Shown: positions 36,328-44,750, counted from the stretch's first letter. The stretch is DNA of 64,000 bases from Pelosinus sp. UFO1 (GCF_000725345.1 NZ_CP008852.1:2385693-2449692); one strand, 5' to 3'. Translations and numbers: made by a program. Notes: generated by a model not told the origin, from the sequence alone.

Positions 36328-36633
36328 TTAATTTCTATTAGACTGGTTGCTGTTATGAAAAATTGCATCCCGAAGTTTCTTTACTCCAATACCTATTGCG
36401 ACTCCAGCTCCAACCACAATAGTTACTGCCGCACCGTAGCTGCTACTCCAGCCGCCCCAGCGTTACCCTGCTGCAGTTAGGGCTGAAGCAGTAGCTGCCG
36501 AGAGGTACCCATCTCTTGCTACCTTTCCAGTGAACTCTCCAACCAAATATACGCTGACGATTCCTCAACTGCCACACACGGTTAAGTAGTAAATTCTTCA
36601 ATTGTTAATACCTAAATTGCTTGTCGTTATCAT
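36328..36633 (-). pseudogene. Decayed Gly/Ala-rich small gene with three in-frame stops
   Basis: A minus-strand frame of 102 codons begins at ATG 36633 with AGGAGTGG upstream and reads on in one frame through TGA, TGA and TAA. Its coding-like end includes GEFTGKVARDGYLSAATASA and TIVVGAGVAIGIGVKKLRD before a proper stop. The Gly/Ala-rich hydrophobic stretch recalls small membrane or bacteriocin-like proteins. It has a ribosome site but cannot be translated in full, so I call it a pseudogene; identity unknown. Confidence 0.45.
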
Positions 36634-36759
36634 TAATTCCACTCCTATTCACATTTAGTACTAGCATTTGAGCACTTTACTTAATTTTAGAATTAACAAA
36701 AATATAGTGAATTCAAATTCGTCTCGTTATTAGTTACTTCGTTTCTCTTTTAAAGCCCT

Positions 36760-36873
36760 TTTCCCTGCCTGTCTATAAACAAATCCATATTCTGCAATAA
36801 TATGTAAAAATATGAGTACACAAAAAAGCACAGCTCTGCTCCACTGATGGATAGGCTGTGCCTCTTTTATTAA
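36760..36873. repeat. Modular palindromic repeat, copy 1 (modules A and B)
   Basis: Module A at about 36785-36820 contains CATATTCTGCAATAATATG and the flanking CCCTGCC-type lead-in. Module B at 36822-36873 has the stem GCACAGC / GCTGTGC with inner TCCACTGATGGA, flanked by A and T tracts. The B stem carries paired changes relative to the other copies (GCACAGC for ACACAGC on both arms). Confidence 0.85.
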
Positions 36874-36899
36874 GTAATTATTGTTTGTATGTGTAATGG

Positions 36900-37076
36900 C
36901 TATTGCTGCGCAATATCAACTAAGATCGTTGCCAATCCTTGAGGATCAGATAAAAATGAAGAGTGCCCAGTATTCATTGAATATATTTTCCGGACAGGTG
37001 TTGCGGCAATCATCTTATCTTGTAATGCTGGTGATATGGCTAAATCTTGAAGAGAAGACAATACCACCGTCCCCAT
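36900..37076 (-). pseudogene. Alpha/beta-hydrolase C-terminal fragment
   Basis: A 58-codon frame reads TVVLSSLQDLAISPALQDKM and then KIYSMNTGHSSFLSDPQGLA before the stop. The TGHSPFL-like motif holding the catalytic histidine and the DLAISPALQDKM strand are the C-terminal third of methylesterase/salicylesterase-like alpha/beta hydrolases. The nucleophile and acid parts are missing. It lies between two repeat copies. A plus-strand frame here is only its shadow. Confidence 0.6.
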
Positions 37077-37103
37077 TGTCTTCTTGTTGAGTTGTAATTA
37101 TTC

Positions 37104-37220
37104 TTTCATAACCATATCGATACACATAACCGATGCCAATACAAGTGTACGTATATTGTCATCTTTATTAATCGAGTCATTGATTGAAAGCATGTAGTAT
37201 TTTCTTCTCCCTTTGTTGTA
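37104..37220 (-). pseudogene. Possible LURP-one/YxjI-like C-terminal fragment
   Basis: Minus-strand reading YNKGRRKYYMLSINDSINKD then DNIRTLVLASVMCIDMVMKE and stop. The pattern of a charged turn followed by a hydrophobic helix ending CIDMV resembles the end of LURP-one-related proteins. It is short, without start signal, and lies between the alpha/beta-hydrolase remnant and a repeat. Low confidence. Confidence 0.3.
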
Positions 37221-37252
37221 TTAAAATCCATTACTGAACCTTTCTAGTCTAA

Positions 37253-37390
37253 TGAAGACACAGCACTACTCCACTAATGGATAGGCTGTGTCTTTCTTAT
37301 AGTTTTTCGTCGTTACAAGTGATACGGTTCTTCATATCGGGTCAAACGGCGAGTTTTTTAGGGAAACTCTGAGTCAAGGAACCGCCCCAT
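37253..37390. repeat. Modular palindromic repeat, copy 2 (modules B, C and D)
   Basis: Module B (37254-37297): AGACACAGC / GCTGTGTCT with inner TCCACTAATGGA. Module C (37309-37352): outer CGTCGTT / AACGGCG around GATACGG ... ATATC. Module D: AGTCAAGGAACCGCCCC near 37372, resembling REP ends. It lies just behind the minus-strand UPF0173 gene. Confidence 0.85.
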
Positions 37391-37393
37391 TAC

Positions 37394-38155
37394 TCATAAA
37401 ATAAGTGTCCCTCCCGGCTGCATTACGTGAACCGGAATTCTGTAGCGTTTTTCCACTAACTTTTTAAACTCCTCAGGCGAGGCTTTTATTAAAGGATTGG
37501 TATTATAATGCATTGGAATTACTGCCTTGGGTTTGATCAGTCCCACCGCATCTGCCGCGTCAGCTATTCCCATAGTGTAGTTATCTCCTATTGGCAGCAA
37601 CGCATAATCGACTTTAGCCTTGGCGATGAAGGCCATGTCACCGAATAAGGCGGTATCACCGGCAAAATAGATGGTTTTCCCGTAGAAGTTAACAATAAAC
37701 CCAGCGGCCAGTCCTCCGGGGACACCAGAACCATGAACAGCCGGTGTTAACTTGACGTAGCCGAAGTCAAATGCCCGCTGACCACCGATATCCATAGGGG
37801 CCACATCACATCCTTGCTCTTTCAGCAGTCCGGCAAGAGCGTTAAACGTAATAACCTTAGCACCAGTGCGCTTGGCAATTGGAACGGTATCCCCCAGATG
37901 GTCCTGATGACCATGTGAAACAAGGATGTACTGGCATTCAATTTCATCGGCATTGGCCGCCTTCCACGGACTCTTACTCAGATAAGGATCGAAGATCAAC
38001 TTTGTGTTGCCGTGAGAAAGCATAAACGCCGATTGCCCATAGTAGGTCAGGGTAACTTTTTCGTTAACTGAGTTGTCATTTGCGCTTGCTGCTGCAGCCA
38101 GCGAGCTACTCAACAACAGCATTAAAAAAGATAAATAAACCAGAAATTTTCTCAA
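37394..38155 (-). CDS. Exported UPF0173-type metallo-beta-lactamase-fold hydrolase
   Basis: 253 residues. A signal peptide (KFLVYLSFLMLLLSSSLAAA) precedes a metallo-beta-lactamase domain with VSHGHQDHLGD near residue 80, YFAGDTALFGDM and a C-terminal PMHYNTNP. The family resembles cytoplasmic UPF0173 hydrolases, but this one should be exported. Substrate unknown. TTG start with AGGAGGG 8 nt upstream. GC content is clearly higher than in neighbours, so it may be acquired. Confidence 0.82.
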   Translation of the reverse strand: MRKFLVYLSFLMLLLSSSLAAAASANDNSVNEKVTLTYYGQSAFMLSHGNTKLIFDPYLSKSPWKAANADEIECQYILVSHGHQDHLGDTVPIAKRTGAKVITFNALAGLLKEQGCDVAPMDIGGQRAFDFGYVKLTPAVHGSGVPGGLAAGFIVNFYGKTIYFAGDTALFGDMAFIAKAKVDYALLPIGDNYTMGIADAADAVGLIKPKAVIPMHYNTNPLIKASPEEFKKLVEKRYRIPVHVMQPGGTLIL

Positions 38156-38235
38156 TATGTTTTCCCTCCTATTGTCCTTTAGTCAACAAGTTGTACGCCT
38201 TAGATTAATATATAAAATATCTTTCTCTTTAAAAT

Positions 38236-38372
38236 CCTCTTTCCCTGCCAATCTTTGAGAAAAAATCCATATTTTGCAACAATATGTAAAAATATGAGTA
38301 CACAAAAAAGACACAACCGCTCCATTAGTGGATAGGCTGTGTCTTTTTTGTGAGCAATGATTGCTTGTACGT
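38236..38372. repeat. Modular palindromic repeat, copy 3 (modules A and B)
   Basis: Lead-in TTTCCCTGCCAATCTTTGAG, module A with CATATTTTGCAACAATATG (38268-38286), and module B with AAAAAGACACAACC / GGCTGTGTCTTTTTT around a TCCATTAGTGGA core (38303-38350), then TGAGCAATGATTGCTTGTAC. The lead-in and trailer are shared with copies 1 and 9 or 8, so the repeat extends beyond the hairpins. Confidence 0.88.
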
Positions 38373-38528
38373 GAACGAGTCGGACAACCGTCAGCTGACT
38401 CATTCATATGTTAAATTCATATTAAGACTTGTTCTATTACATAGCACCACTGTCATAATCCTCGTGAACTCTAAGTTCATTTTTTCTGGGATTGTTCTAT
38501 GACTTTTGGTATTCGCCGAAGTCCATCC

Positions 38529-39059
38529 CTACCTATCAAGAACAAATACTCTCACCCCATGAGTACGCCCTAGCTCATATAGTTCTTCGTCTGAAGCGTC
38601 TATATGAACGTCAAACACTTTACCTTTAACCGCCCCCCCGGTATCTTCTGCGATACGCCGAAACACTCTGCCGTCAGGCATAACAATCTCAACCTCTGAA
38701 CCTAGTGGAACTACGTCCGGGTCAACGGCTACAGTCCTGCCCGAGGTAGCTGTTGTGCCTGATGCTGTTTTACCTATATCGTTGTACCAAGTCACCTGTG
38801 CGCCGTCTATGTAGCGAGCCACCCGGTGCCCACCACGGCTAGTTGGGTAGACGTCACGCTGGACCGCCAGCTCACGCCTTAGAATTGCTATGTCTTTTTG
38901 CATGTCCTCAACCTTTTGCAGATTCGCTTGGGCCTCAGACGTTATTTGTGCTATTCGCGCTTCATCTGCTTGCTTTTGATCAATGATTGTTTTGTAGTTG
39001 ATGCCAACGCCAAGCATTAAGGTTATTATAATCGTGCCGATAGTCAATTTTAGTCTCAT
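38529..39059 (-). CDS. 3D-domain protein (putative peptidoglycan hydrolase-like, membrane anchored)
   Basis: 176 residues. An N-terminal membrane anchor (IGTIIITLMLGVGINY) and a short coiled coil (residues about 30-65) lead to a 3D domain: VTWYNDIGKTASGTTATSG, VAVDPDVVPLGSEVEI and AEDTGGAVKGKVFDVHID, with the three conserved aspartates. The domain is the double-psi barrel of MltA and of Rpf/YabE-like cell-wall enzymes. GC content and codon use differ from the surrounding AT-rich DNA, as for the UPF0173 gene. No operon partner. Confidence 0.85.
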   Translation of the reverse strand: MRLKLTIGTIIITLMLGVGINYKTIIDQKQADEARIAQITSEAQANLQKVEDMQKDIAILRRELAVQRDVYPTSRGGHRVARYIDGAQVTWYNDIGKTASGTTATSGRTVAVDPDVVPLGSEVEIVMPDGRVFRRIAEDTGGAVKGKVFDVHIDASDEELYELGRTHGVRVFVLDR

Positions 39060-39198
39060 CCTATCACTCCTTCAAATGATATATTAAGGCTTAGCTTATA
39101 TTATATCGGTAAAGTGGAAGCGGTATCAATGGATAAATTTTCTCATTCCCATTAGAGTCCATCAAGGTAACTGTTTGTCCTTACCATCTACAACTAAA

Positions 39199-39281
39199 AT
39201 ACTATATTTTGCAATAATATGTAAAAATGTAAGTAAAATAAAAAACAGCCCTGTTCCACTAATGGATGGGCTGTGTCTCAC
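39199..39281. repeat. Modular palindromic repeat, copy 4 (modules A and B)
   Basis: Module A with CTATATTTTGCAATAATATG (39203-39222), module B with AAAACAGCCCTGTTCCACTA and GGGCTGTGTCTC (39240-39281). It overlaps the last codon and stop of the small secreted gene and reads as its terminator on the minus strand. Confidence 0.85.
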
Positions 39282-39520
39282 ATTGATTTCATATTGAAAA
39301 AATCCAAAGTTGAGTAATAGAGCGAATTTCTAATATTACTTACACCATTATACGAGGATGCGCCCTCACTGGTTAGATTATAACCTGAAGGGTATGGAAT
39401 AGTCTTACTTTCCGCAATAATCTCATTGTTATCTGTACTAGCTGCGAAAACTATATTCACAGTATTCAAACTAATTCCCAGAACCATATAAGTAACTAAC
39501 AAACAAAATATTTTCTTCAC
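39278..39520 (-). CDS. Small secreted protein of unknown function
   Basis: 80 residues from a GTG at 39520 (GGAG 7 nt upstream). Signal peptide VKKIFCLLVTYMVLGISLNT ... VFAA, then a short Ser/Asn/Tyr-rich mature part of about 50 residues ending YYSTLDFFNMKSM. No family recognised. The stop codon lies at the edge of a modular repeat, whose module B would act as its terminator; the C-terminal end may have been altered by that insertion. Confidence 0.5.
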   Translation of the reverse strand: MKKIFCLLVTYMVLGISLNTVNIVFAASTDNNEIIAESKTIPYPSGYNLTSEGASSYNGVSNIRNSLYYSTLDFFNMKSM

Positions 39521-39659
39521 TTTACCACTCCATTCTTTTATATTGTACAAACTAATTGATACTAATCAATTCTATAACTTCCCAGTTATAAAAATAGCAT
39601 ATGCCACACAATACTATAAAGGATGATTTTCACACTAATTACTTAAGGAGGCAATATTC

Positions 39660-39869
39660 ATGACTGTACAAAAAGATTTACAAAAAGCTGTTGCTGCTGC
39701 AGAATCCGCTAAAGGTACATACGCTACCTTTGGACAATCCACTGATGATCAAACTGCTAAACAAATGTTTACACAAATGGCACAAGATATGGACCACCAC
39801 ATCAGTCAGCTCAATAGCCGCCTTAATGTTACAGCAGAAAATCAGTTAAATAATCAAGAAGACCAATAA
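39660..39869 (+). CDS. DUF1657-family small protein
   Basis: 69 residues, MTVQKDLQKAVAAAESAKGT and QTDDQ-like helix FGQSTDDQTAKQMFTQMAQD, an all-alpha helical hairpin matching DUF1657. Such proteins are frequent in spore-formers, for example next to mobile spoVA operons; function unknown. AAGGAGG stands 9 nt before the ATG. A strong 13-bp hairpin follows the stop. First plus-strand gene of the accessory zone. Confidence 0.8.
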   Translation: MTVQKDLQKAVAAAESAKGTYATFGQSTDDQTAKQMFTQMAQDMDHHISQLNSRLNVTAENQLNNQEDQ

Positions 39870-39871
39870 GG

Positions 39872-39901
39872 AATAAGGGGTAGTGATAACTACCCCTTAT
39901 T
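39872..39901. terminator. Hairpin behind the DUF1657 gene
   Basis: Perfect 13-bp stem AATAAGGGGTAGT / ACTACCCCTTATT with GATA loop. There is no T tract on the plus strand, so termination strength is uncertain. Confidence 0.6.
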
Positions 39902-39938
39902 CGCGATGCTCCATATTCTAAAATAAAGGATTGATACG

Positions 39939-40850
39939 GTGGACGTTCATGTTGGCATCCCACGCGCAATGCTCTATCACGAGTTTGGCAGTTTATGGAC
40001 TGCTTTTTTTAAAAATTTAGGGGTTCCAGTAACAGTATCTAATGAAACGAATCAGCAGATACTAGATCGAGGTACAATGCTGGCGATTGATGAATCATGC
40101 CTGCCATTAAAAATATATCTTGGACATGTCGAATCATTGTTACCAAAATGCACGCATATTTTTATCCCTCGTATCGCAGGATATCACCCTGGTTTTTTTC
40201 TATGTGCTAAATTTGCTGGCCTACCTGATATTGTAAGAAACACTTTTAACATGTCTTCCGATCAGCTTATTGCCCCAAATATTGAAAATAAATCTCTGGT
40301 TACCCAACTCAAAGCCCTCTATACCACATGCCAGGCTCTAGGCGCATCTAAAACATCAGGTTACCTGGCCTATCAAAAAGCTAAAAAATCCTGGAAAAGC
40401 GACCTTGCCTGCCCTGCATCTGGTTCTAAAATAGCAGTTATCGGTCACAGTTATTTATTAAATGACGCATTTTTCTGCCACAATATCTTAACCACCCTGT
40501 CCGAGCGTGATATTAAAATAATCACTCCTGAGCAAATTCCAGGTAAGATATTATACCAGGAATCCGTAGTCTCTCAATCTGATATTTATTGGCAGCTATC
40601 AGCAAAAATTGACGGGGCAGTTCGTTTTTTTAGCCGTCAGCCTGATATACGCGGCATTATTATGGTATCAAGTTTTGGCTGTGGTCCTGATTCACTATTG
40701 AACGAATATGTCGAACATCATATTTTGAAAAACAGTAGTAAACCTTATATAATTCTTAATCTTGATGAACATACAGGTAATGCAGGTATTATTACTAGAT
40801 TGGAAGCATTTTTGGATTTAATGGATCGGAGGTTAGAATCTTGCAGGTAA
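39939..40850 (+). CDS. CoA-dehydratase activase-related protein (DUF2229-like), component 1
   Basis: 303 residues: GIPRAMLYHEFGSLWTAFFK at the N-terminus, DESCLPLKIYLGHVE with a cysteine near residue 65, and FGCGPDSL with a further cysteine near residue 250, ending LDEHTGNAGIITRLEAFLD. These are hallmarks of the non-ATPase portion of large CoA-enzyme activases. A GTG start has AAAGGA upstream. It overlaps the next gene by 10 bp and is followed by the ATPase subunit, so the three form one system. Confidence 0.82.
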   Translation: MDVHVGIPRAMLYHEFGSLWTAFFKNLGVPVTVSNETNQQILDRGTMLAIDESCLPLKIYLGHVESLLPKCTHIFIPRIAGYHPGFFLCAKFAGLPDIVRNTFNMSSDQLIAPNIENKSLVTQLKALYTTCQALGASKTSGYLAYQKAKKSWKSDLACPASGSKIAVIGHSYLLNDAFFCHNILTTLSERDIKIITPEQIPGKILYQESVVSQSDIYWQLSAKIDGAVRFFSRQPDIRGIIMVSSFGCGPDSLLNEYVEHHILKNSSKPYIILNLDEHTGNAGIITRLEAFLDLMDRRLESCR

Positions 40851-41917
40851 CATTCCCCCACATGGGCTATTTGAATATCCCAGTATCTAATATGCTGACA
40901 AACCTAGGGGTTAGCGTCATCGAAGCGCCGACAATTACCAAAAAGACTATAGAATTAGGCTCACTTCATTCCCCAGAAGGCGTCTGCCTGCCATATAAAA
41001 TTAATATGGGCAATTTCTTAGAAGGTATTGAACGTGGAGCTGACACGTTGGTAACAGTTTGTGGCGCAGGCAAATGCCGCCAGGGGTTTTATAATTCTGT
41101 GCAGAAAATATCCTTATCAGAAAAAACACCACTGCAATTTCACACTATCAACGCCTCAGAGAACTTATTCATAAACTTATATGGTTTCTTACGGACAGTA
41201 GCACCAAATGCCAGCCGCTTTTCAATCGTAGAAAATATTGCTATAGCTATTAAAACATTAAAAGCCCTGGATGCCCTTAACAATGCGAAAAACTATTATG
41301 GAGCACGTGCTAAGAACGCTGATACCATAATTTCTATTTATCAGAGCGGGATAAGTCAATTAGGTCAATGCCATACATTTCGAGAAATAAACAAAAAACA
41401 AGCCGAAATTACTGCTCAGATGCAAGCTATTGCTACTGGCGGTGCAAACCAACCTGCAAAAGTTGGAATAATTGGTGAATTATATCTATTATTAGAACCA
41501 TATGTAAATCACAATATTGAAGATCTACTTATTAAACAAGGTGTTGAAGTGAAAAAATTTGTTTACACTGGCGATTGGGCCTATTCGCAAATAATATTAC
41601 GCACTTTAGGACTGTATAATGAAGAAACTGATCATCTGAAGCAAGCACGTCCTTATTTAAACTATCACGTAGGTGGCGATGGATTAAAATCCGTCGGTAC
41701 AGCCTTATGGTGCACGCGTCATCACTATGATGGCATCATTCACCTTTACCCATTTGGCTGCATGCCTGAAATAGTAGCACAATATGCACTTAAAAATATT
41801 GCTAAAGACTATAACATCCCTATGCTAGCGTTAAGTATTGATGAACATGCGAGCGATGTTGGAATAATAACTCGTCTGGAAGCATTTATCGACTGCCTCA
41901 AACGCAAGCAAAAATAA
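40841..41917 (+). CDS. CoA-dehydratase activase-related protein (DUF2229-like), component 2
   Basis: 358 residues, distantly similar to the preceding gene product. It has SPEGVCLPYKINMGNFLEG near residue 48, TVCGAGKCRQGFY with two cysteines near residue 80, FGCMPEIVAQ near 305 and the end LSIDEHASDVGIITRLEAFI, parallel to component 1. Conserved cysteines suggest an Fe-S cluster. TTG start inside the previous gene. With component 1 it resembles a single fused protein split in two. Confidence 0.82.
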   Translation: MQVTFPHMGYLNIPVSNMLTNLGVSVIEAPTITKKTIELGSLHSPEGVCLPYKINMGNFLEGIERGADTLVTVCGAGKCRQGFYNSVQKISLSEKTPLQFHTINASENLFINLYGFLRTVAPNASRFSIVENIAIAIKTLKALDALNNAKNYYGARAKNADTIISIYQSGISQLGQCHTFREINKKQAEITAQMQAIATGGANQPAKVGIIGELYLLLEPYVNHNIEDLLIKQGVEVKKFVYTGDWAYSQIILRTLGLYNEETDHLKQARPYLNYHVGGDGLKSVGTALWCTRHHYDGIIHLYPFGCMPEIVAQYALKNIAKDYNIPMLALSIDEHASDVGIITRLEAFIDCLKRKQK

Positions 41918-41922
41918 AAAAT

Positions 41923-41960
41923 AATGATCGATCAAAAAACAGTGTTAAAGATCATTTTTT
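41923..41960 (+). terminator. Terminator-like hairpin between component 2 and the activase ATPase
   Basis: Stem AATGATC / GATCATT with a 20-nt loop followed by TTTTTT. It would reduce but perhaps not stop transcription into the ATPase gene. Confidence 0.6.
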
Positions 41961-41966
41961 CTCAAG

Positions 41967-41986
41967 CTTAGAGCATTCGCTCTAAG
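41967..41986 (+). promoter_or_regulatory. Hairpin just upstream of the activase ribosome site
   Basis: Perfect 8-bp stem CTTAGAGC / GCTCTAAG with ATTC loop, 7 nt before AAGGAGG of the ATPase gene. It could protect the 5' end of a processed or new transcript. Confidence 0.45.
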
Positions 41987-42008
41987 ACATTTTAAGGAGG
42001 ATTTAGTT

Positions 42009-42971
42009 ATGCAGGCTTTTTTAGGGCTTGATGTTGGTTCTGTGAGTACCAATATTGCAGTACTTAATATGCAAGATCAAATTATAGACAATTTATATAT
42101 ACGTACTCAGGGGCGGCCGATTGATGCGGTACAGAGCGGTTTGCGAGAAATTAAAGAGCGTAACCCTGAATTGACGATAGAAGGCGTCGGTACTACAGGT
42201 AGCGGCAGACAATTGGCAGGAATCGTTGTAGGTGCTGACTCCATCAAAAATGAAATTACAGCCCACGCCGTAGCTGCAATACATATTGTTCCTGATGTAC
42301 AGACTGTTATTGAAATTGGTGGACAAGATTCTAAATTGATTATTATTCGCAATGGGATAGTTACTGATTTTACTATGAATACCGTGTGCGCGGCAGGAAC
42401 AGGCTCATTTTTGGATCAGCAAGCTGCTAGGCTTAATATACCTATAGAAGCTTTCGGTGAACGGGCTATTGAATCATCGGCATCAGTAAGGGTAGCAGGA
42501 CGCTGCGCAGTATTCGCTGAGTCGGATATGATTCACAAACAGCAAACTGGGCATCAGATTCCAGATATTTTAAATGGCCTATGTCAAGCGTTAGTACGCA
42601 ATTTTCTTAATAATTTAGGTAAAGGTAAAGAACTCAAAGGTCCTATTATCTTTCAAGGCGGTGTAGCTGCTAATAAAGGTATGAAACGGGCGTTTGAAGA
42701 GGCATTAAATTGTTCAGTAATAGTACCGACCTACCATAATGTTATGGGCGCTATTGGAGCGGCACTCCTAGCTAAGGAGCAAATGGCGAAGTTAGAGCAG
42801 GCAACCGTTTTTCATGGTTTTGATATAGTTGATTTTACCTATACACCGCGTAGTTTTGCATGTGATGGCTGTCCTAACATATGTGAAGTAATCGAACTTA
42901 AAATGAATGATCAGATAACAGCAATGTGGGGTGACTGTTGTGGTAAGTGGAGCAAAAGTATGCCATTATAA
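42009..42971 (+). CDS. BadF/BcrA/HgdC-type CoA-substrate enzyme activase (ATPase)
   Basis: 320 residues of the acetate/sugar kinase-Hsc70-actin fold. FLGLDVGSVSTNIAVLN is the phosphate-1 loop, EIGGQDSKLI the second, and VCAAGTGSFLDQQAARL and VAGRCAVFAESDM hold the two cysteines that bind the [4Fe-4S] cluster shared in the dimer. The C-terminal tail adds CDGCPNICEV and CCGKW, a further cysteine group. The enzyme uses ATP to push an electron into a 2-hydroxyacyl-CoA dehydratase or related enzyme; no such dehydratase is present here, so the target is unknown. Confidence 0.88.
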   Translation: MQAFLGLDVGSVSTNIAVLNMQDQIIDNLYIRTQGRPIDAVQSGLREIKERNPELTIEGVGTTGSGRQLAGIVVGADSIKNEITAHAVAAIHIVPDVQTVIEIGGQDSKLIIIRNGIVTDFTMNTVCAAGTGSFLDQQAARLNIPIEAFGERAIESSASVRVAGRCAVFAESDMIHKQQTGHQIPDILNGLCQALVRNFLNNLGKGKELKGPIIFQGGVAANKGMKRAFEEALNCSVIVPTYHNVMGAIGAALLAKEQMAKLEQATVFHGFDIVDFTYTPRSFACDGCPNICEVIELKMNDQITAMWGDCCGKWSKSMPL

Positions 42972-43129
42972 AATAAGAACATTGATTTATGCCCGCATTA
43001 AGATTGCATGAACGATCGGTATTAGCTGTAGCGTAGATCATTACGAGCTCTTTAAAGCTAACGGATATACTCATTAGTTTTTTACGTTTTAGCTTAGACA
43101 AGCCTGCAAAATTAGCATACTAAAAAAGT

Positions 43130-43166
43130 GAGGTCAGCGGATTTTTATCCGTTGACCTCTTTGCTT
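43130..43166. terminator. Bidirectional terminator
   Basis: 13-bp stem GAGGTCAGCGGAT / ATCCGTTGACCTC (one G-T) with TTTT loop; A tract and T tract flank it. It would end the minus-strand fragment at 43185 and lies between two zones of opposite transcription. Confidence 0.82.
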
Positions 43167-43184
43167 CATTGTACTTGTAATTTA

Positions 43185-43271
43185 TTACTGACGTGCGTCT
43201 TGGATCTTACGATTTAGTTCTTCGTATGCTCTACAACTCATCGGCACCTTTACACCTAATGAAGCCGCAAT
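43185..43271 (-). pseudogene. C-terminal fragment of an unidentified protein
   Basis: Minus-strand reading IAASLGVKVPMSCRAYEELN then RKIQDARQ and stop, followed by a terminator. Upstream, a frame change is needed to continue (LNE in another frame), so this is the end of a decayed gene. A type A repeat module lies about 40 bp upstream. Family not recognised. Confidence 0.35.
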
Positions 43272-43310
43272 TCATTTAATCTTACATACCTTGCTATTCC
43301 ATGATTTAAT

Positions 43311-43343
43311 ACCATATTTTTCAACAATATGTAAAAATATGAT
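43311..43343. repeat. Modular palindromic repeat, copy 5 (module A only)
   Basis: CCATATTTTTCAACAATATG followed by TAAAAATATGA, matching module A of the other copies, but without B. Confidence 0.7.
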
Positions 43344-43454
43344 TGATACAGACAACCTGGCACGGGTATTGAAACCTAAAGCCTGACACCGCGTACTCTC
43401 CTTATAACGGCAATTTAAAACTAGAATAATCTGCTGGAGTTCAAACAAGGGGCA

Positions 43455-44594
43455 TCAACGGGAGATATAGCCTGGTGATAGAGGCTTGAAGCGGAAAATC
43501 AGATATGGTGTTGTATTTTCTGCCTTTCCATCGTGGAAAACAGCGGCTGCGGAGACTTGGGACGCTGAAACATACATATTACCGTCTAAGGAATATGAAA
43601 TACCATCAGGCCACACCATGTCCGGATGACTTATTAACGTATGGTATTTACGGTCTGGTGTTATAAGTCCAATAGACTTGCTCTCCAACGCAGTCAAGTA
43701 AATATTACCTGATTTATCGATGGATAGCCCGCCATTATTGGGCTTATCAGAGTACCGCTCCACTTTCGAGCTAAGTTCTGCAGACGTAAGCTTTTCGTTG
43801 TTCAGTTCATCTACACGAATCCGATATAAAGATTGCCCACTCAACGGTCCATAATATAGCCACTCTGCCTTCCAATCCATAGTAATACCGTCACACCCAA
43901 CTTTGATAATGACGGGATTTCCGTCTTTGCCTGGGAAGGTAAGATCTTTATCATCAAAATGAAGTGGAACATTCTCCGGTATTGTAGAGCGGTCGCCTTC
44001 CAAAACTCTTCGTGCATATCCACTGTCCATGTCGATAATGATGATGGCGGATTGTGAACCATCCCCACCAGGACCGATATCTTCATCTGCTATATAAAAC
44101 TTTCGATTTTTCTGATCGATAACTAAGTCTTGTGGTTGCGATCCTGGTCGTGTCACAGGTTCTGGCATATAATATATTCGCTCAAGCTTGTTAGTCCGTG
44201 TGTTCCATCCAACCAATTTTGGGGTAATATGGGTGCGAAACCCCATATCAAGCATCCAGACAACTCCATTCTCATCCGACCTCAATCCAAGTACGTTATC
44301 AAGATAATGATCAGTGCCCTGCCGCGGTGTGTTCCATTCGGCATTCGGAAAAGCTTCGAACGTCGTTGGCGATGTGAGTCTAGCTACTCGAATATTCGGA
44401 GCATAAAACGGATGATGACTAAAAATAATTTGATTTTCTGGCGTGAAAGCAATGTTACCTACGGAATAAGGAAGTCTTGCAACAATTTCCGATTGGACAG
44501 GCTGAATGTTCGACTCAGCAGCATCGACGCTCGTAAAAAATGTGGTCAAAAAAACTGTTAATACAAGTATTATAATATTAGTCATTCTTATCAT
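43455..44594 (-). CDS. Major royal jelly / L-dopachrome tautomerase-related secreted protein
   Basis: 379 residues with a signal peptide (IIILVLTVFLTTFFTSVDAA). The rest is a six-bladed beta-propeller of the MRJP/Yellow type, with VWMLDMGFR, QDLVIDQKNRKFYIADEDIG, GCDGITMDWKAEWLYYGPLSG and MVWPDGISYSLDGNMYVSAS. Bacterial members are mostly from Proteobacteria and their role is not known. GGAGG upstream of the ATG at about 12 nt. It stands alone, with a strong terminator 150 bp upstream on its left flank; likely horizontally acquired. Confidence 0.85.
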   Translation of the reverse strand: MIRMTNIIILVLTVFLTTFFTSVDAAESNIQPVQSEIVARLPYSVGNIAFTPENQIIFSHHPFYAPNIRVARLTSPTTFEAFPNAEWNTPRQGTDHYLDNVLGLRSDENGVVWMLDMGFRTHITPKLVGWNTRTNKLERIYYMPEPVTRPGSQPQDLVIDQKNRKFYIADEDIGPGGDGSQSAIIIIDMDSGYARRVLEGDRSTIPENVPLHFDDKDLTFPGKDGNPVIIKVGCDGITMDWKAEWLYYGPLSGQSLYRIRVDELNNEKLTSAELSSKVERYSDKPNNGGLSIDKSGNIYLTALESKSIGLITPDRKYHTLISHPDMVWPDGISYSLDGNMYVSASQVSAAAVFHDGKAENTTPYLIFRFKPLSPGYISR

Positions 44595-44750
44595 ATCGAT
44601 TTATTTCCTCCTACTAAATTTAGTCCATACGATTCCTGTATCCTAACTTAACTTCCAAAAGCAAAAACACTTATAGCAATTACACTGCGAATAAAAATGC
44701 ACCTCCTCTTCGCCAGCAACCTTTGTTTTCCCTACTGGTCAGAAAAAAAC

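Noticed and set aside
36881-37090. Plus-strand 69-residue frame
   Set aside because: The opposite strand carries a clear alpha/beta-hydrolase tail, so this is its shadow.
38183-38407. Two minus-strand frames across repeat copy 3
   Set aside because: They read through the palindromic repeat in two frames and lack start signals.
44130-44561. Plus-strand 143-residue frame inside the MRJP-like gene
   Set aside because: Antisense to a well-supported exported propeller protein and without family resemblance.
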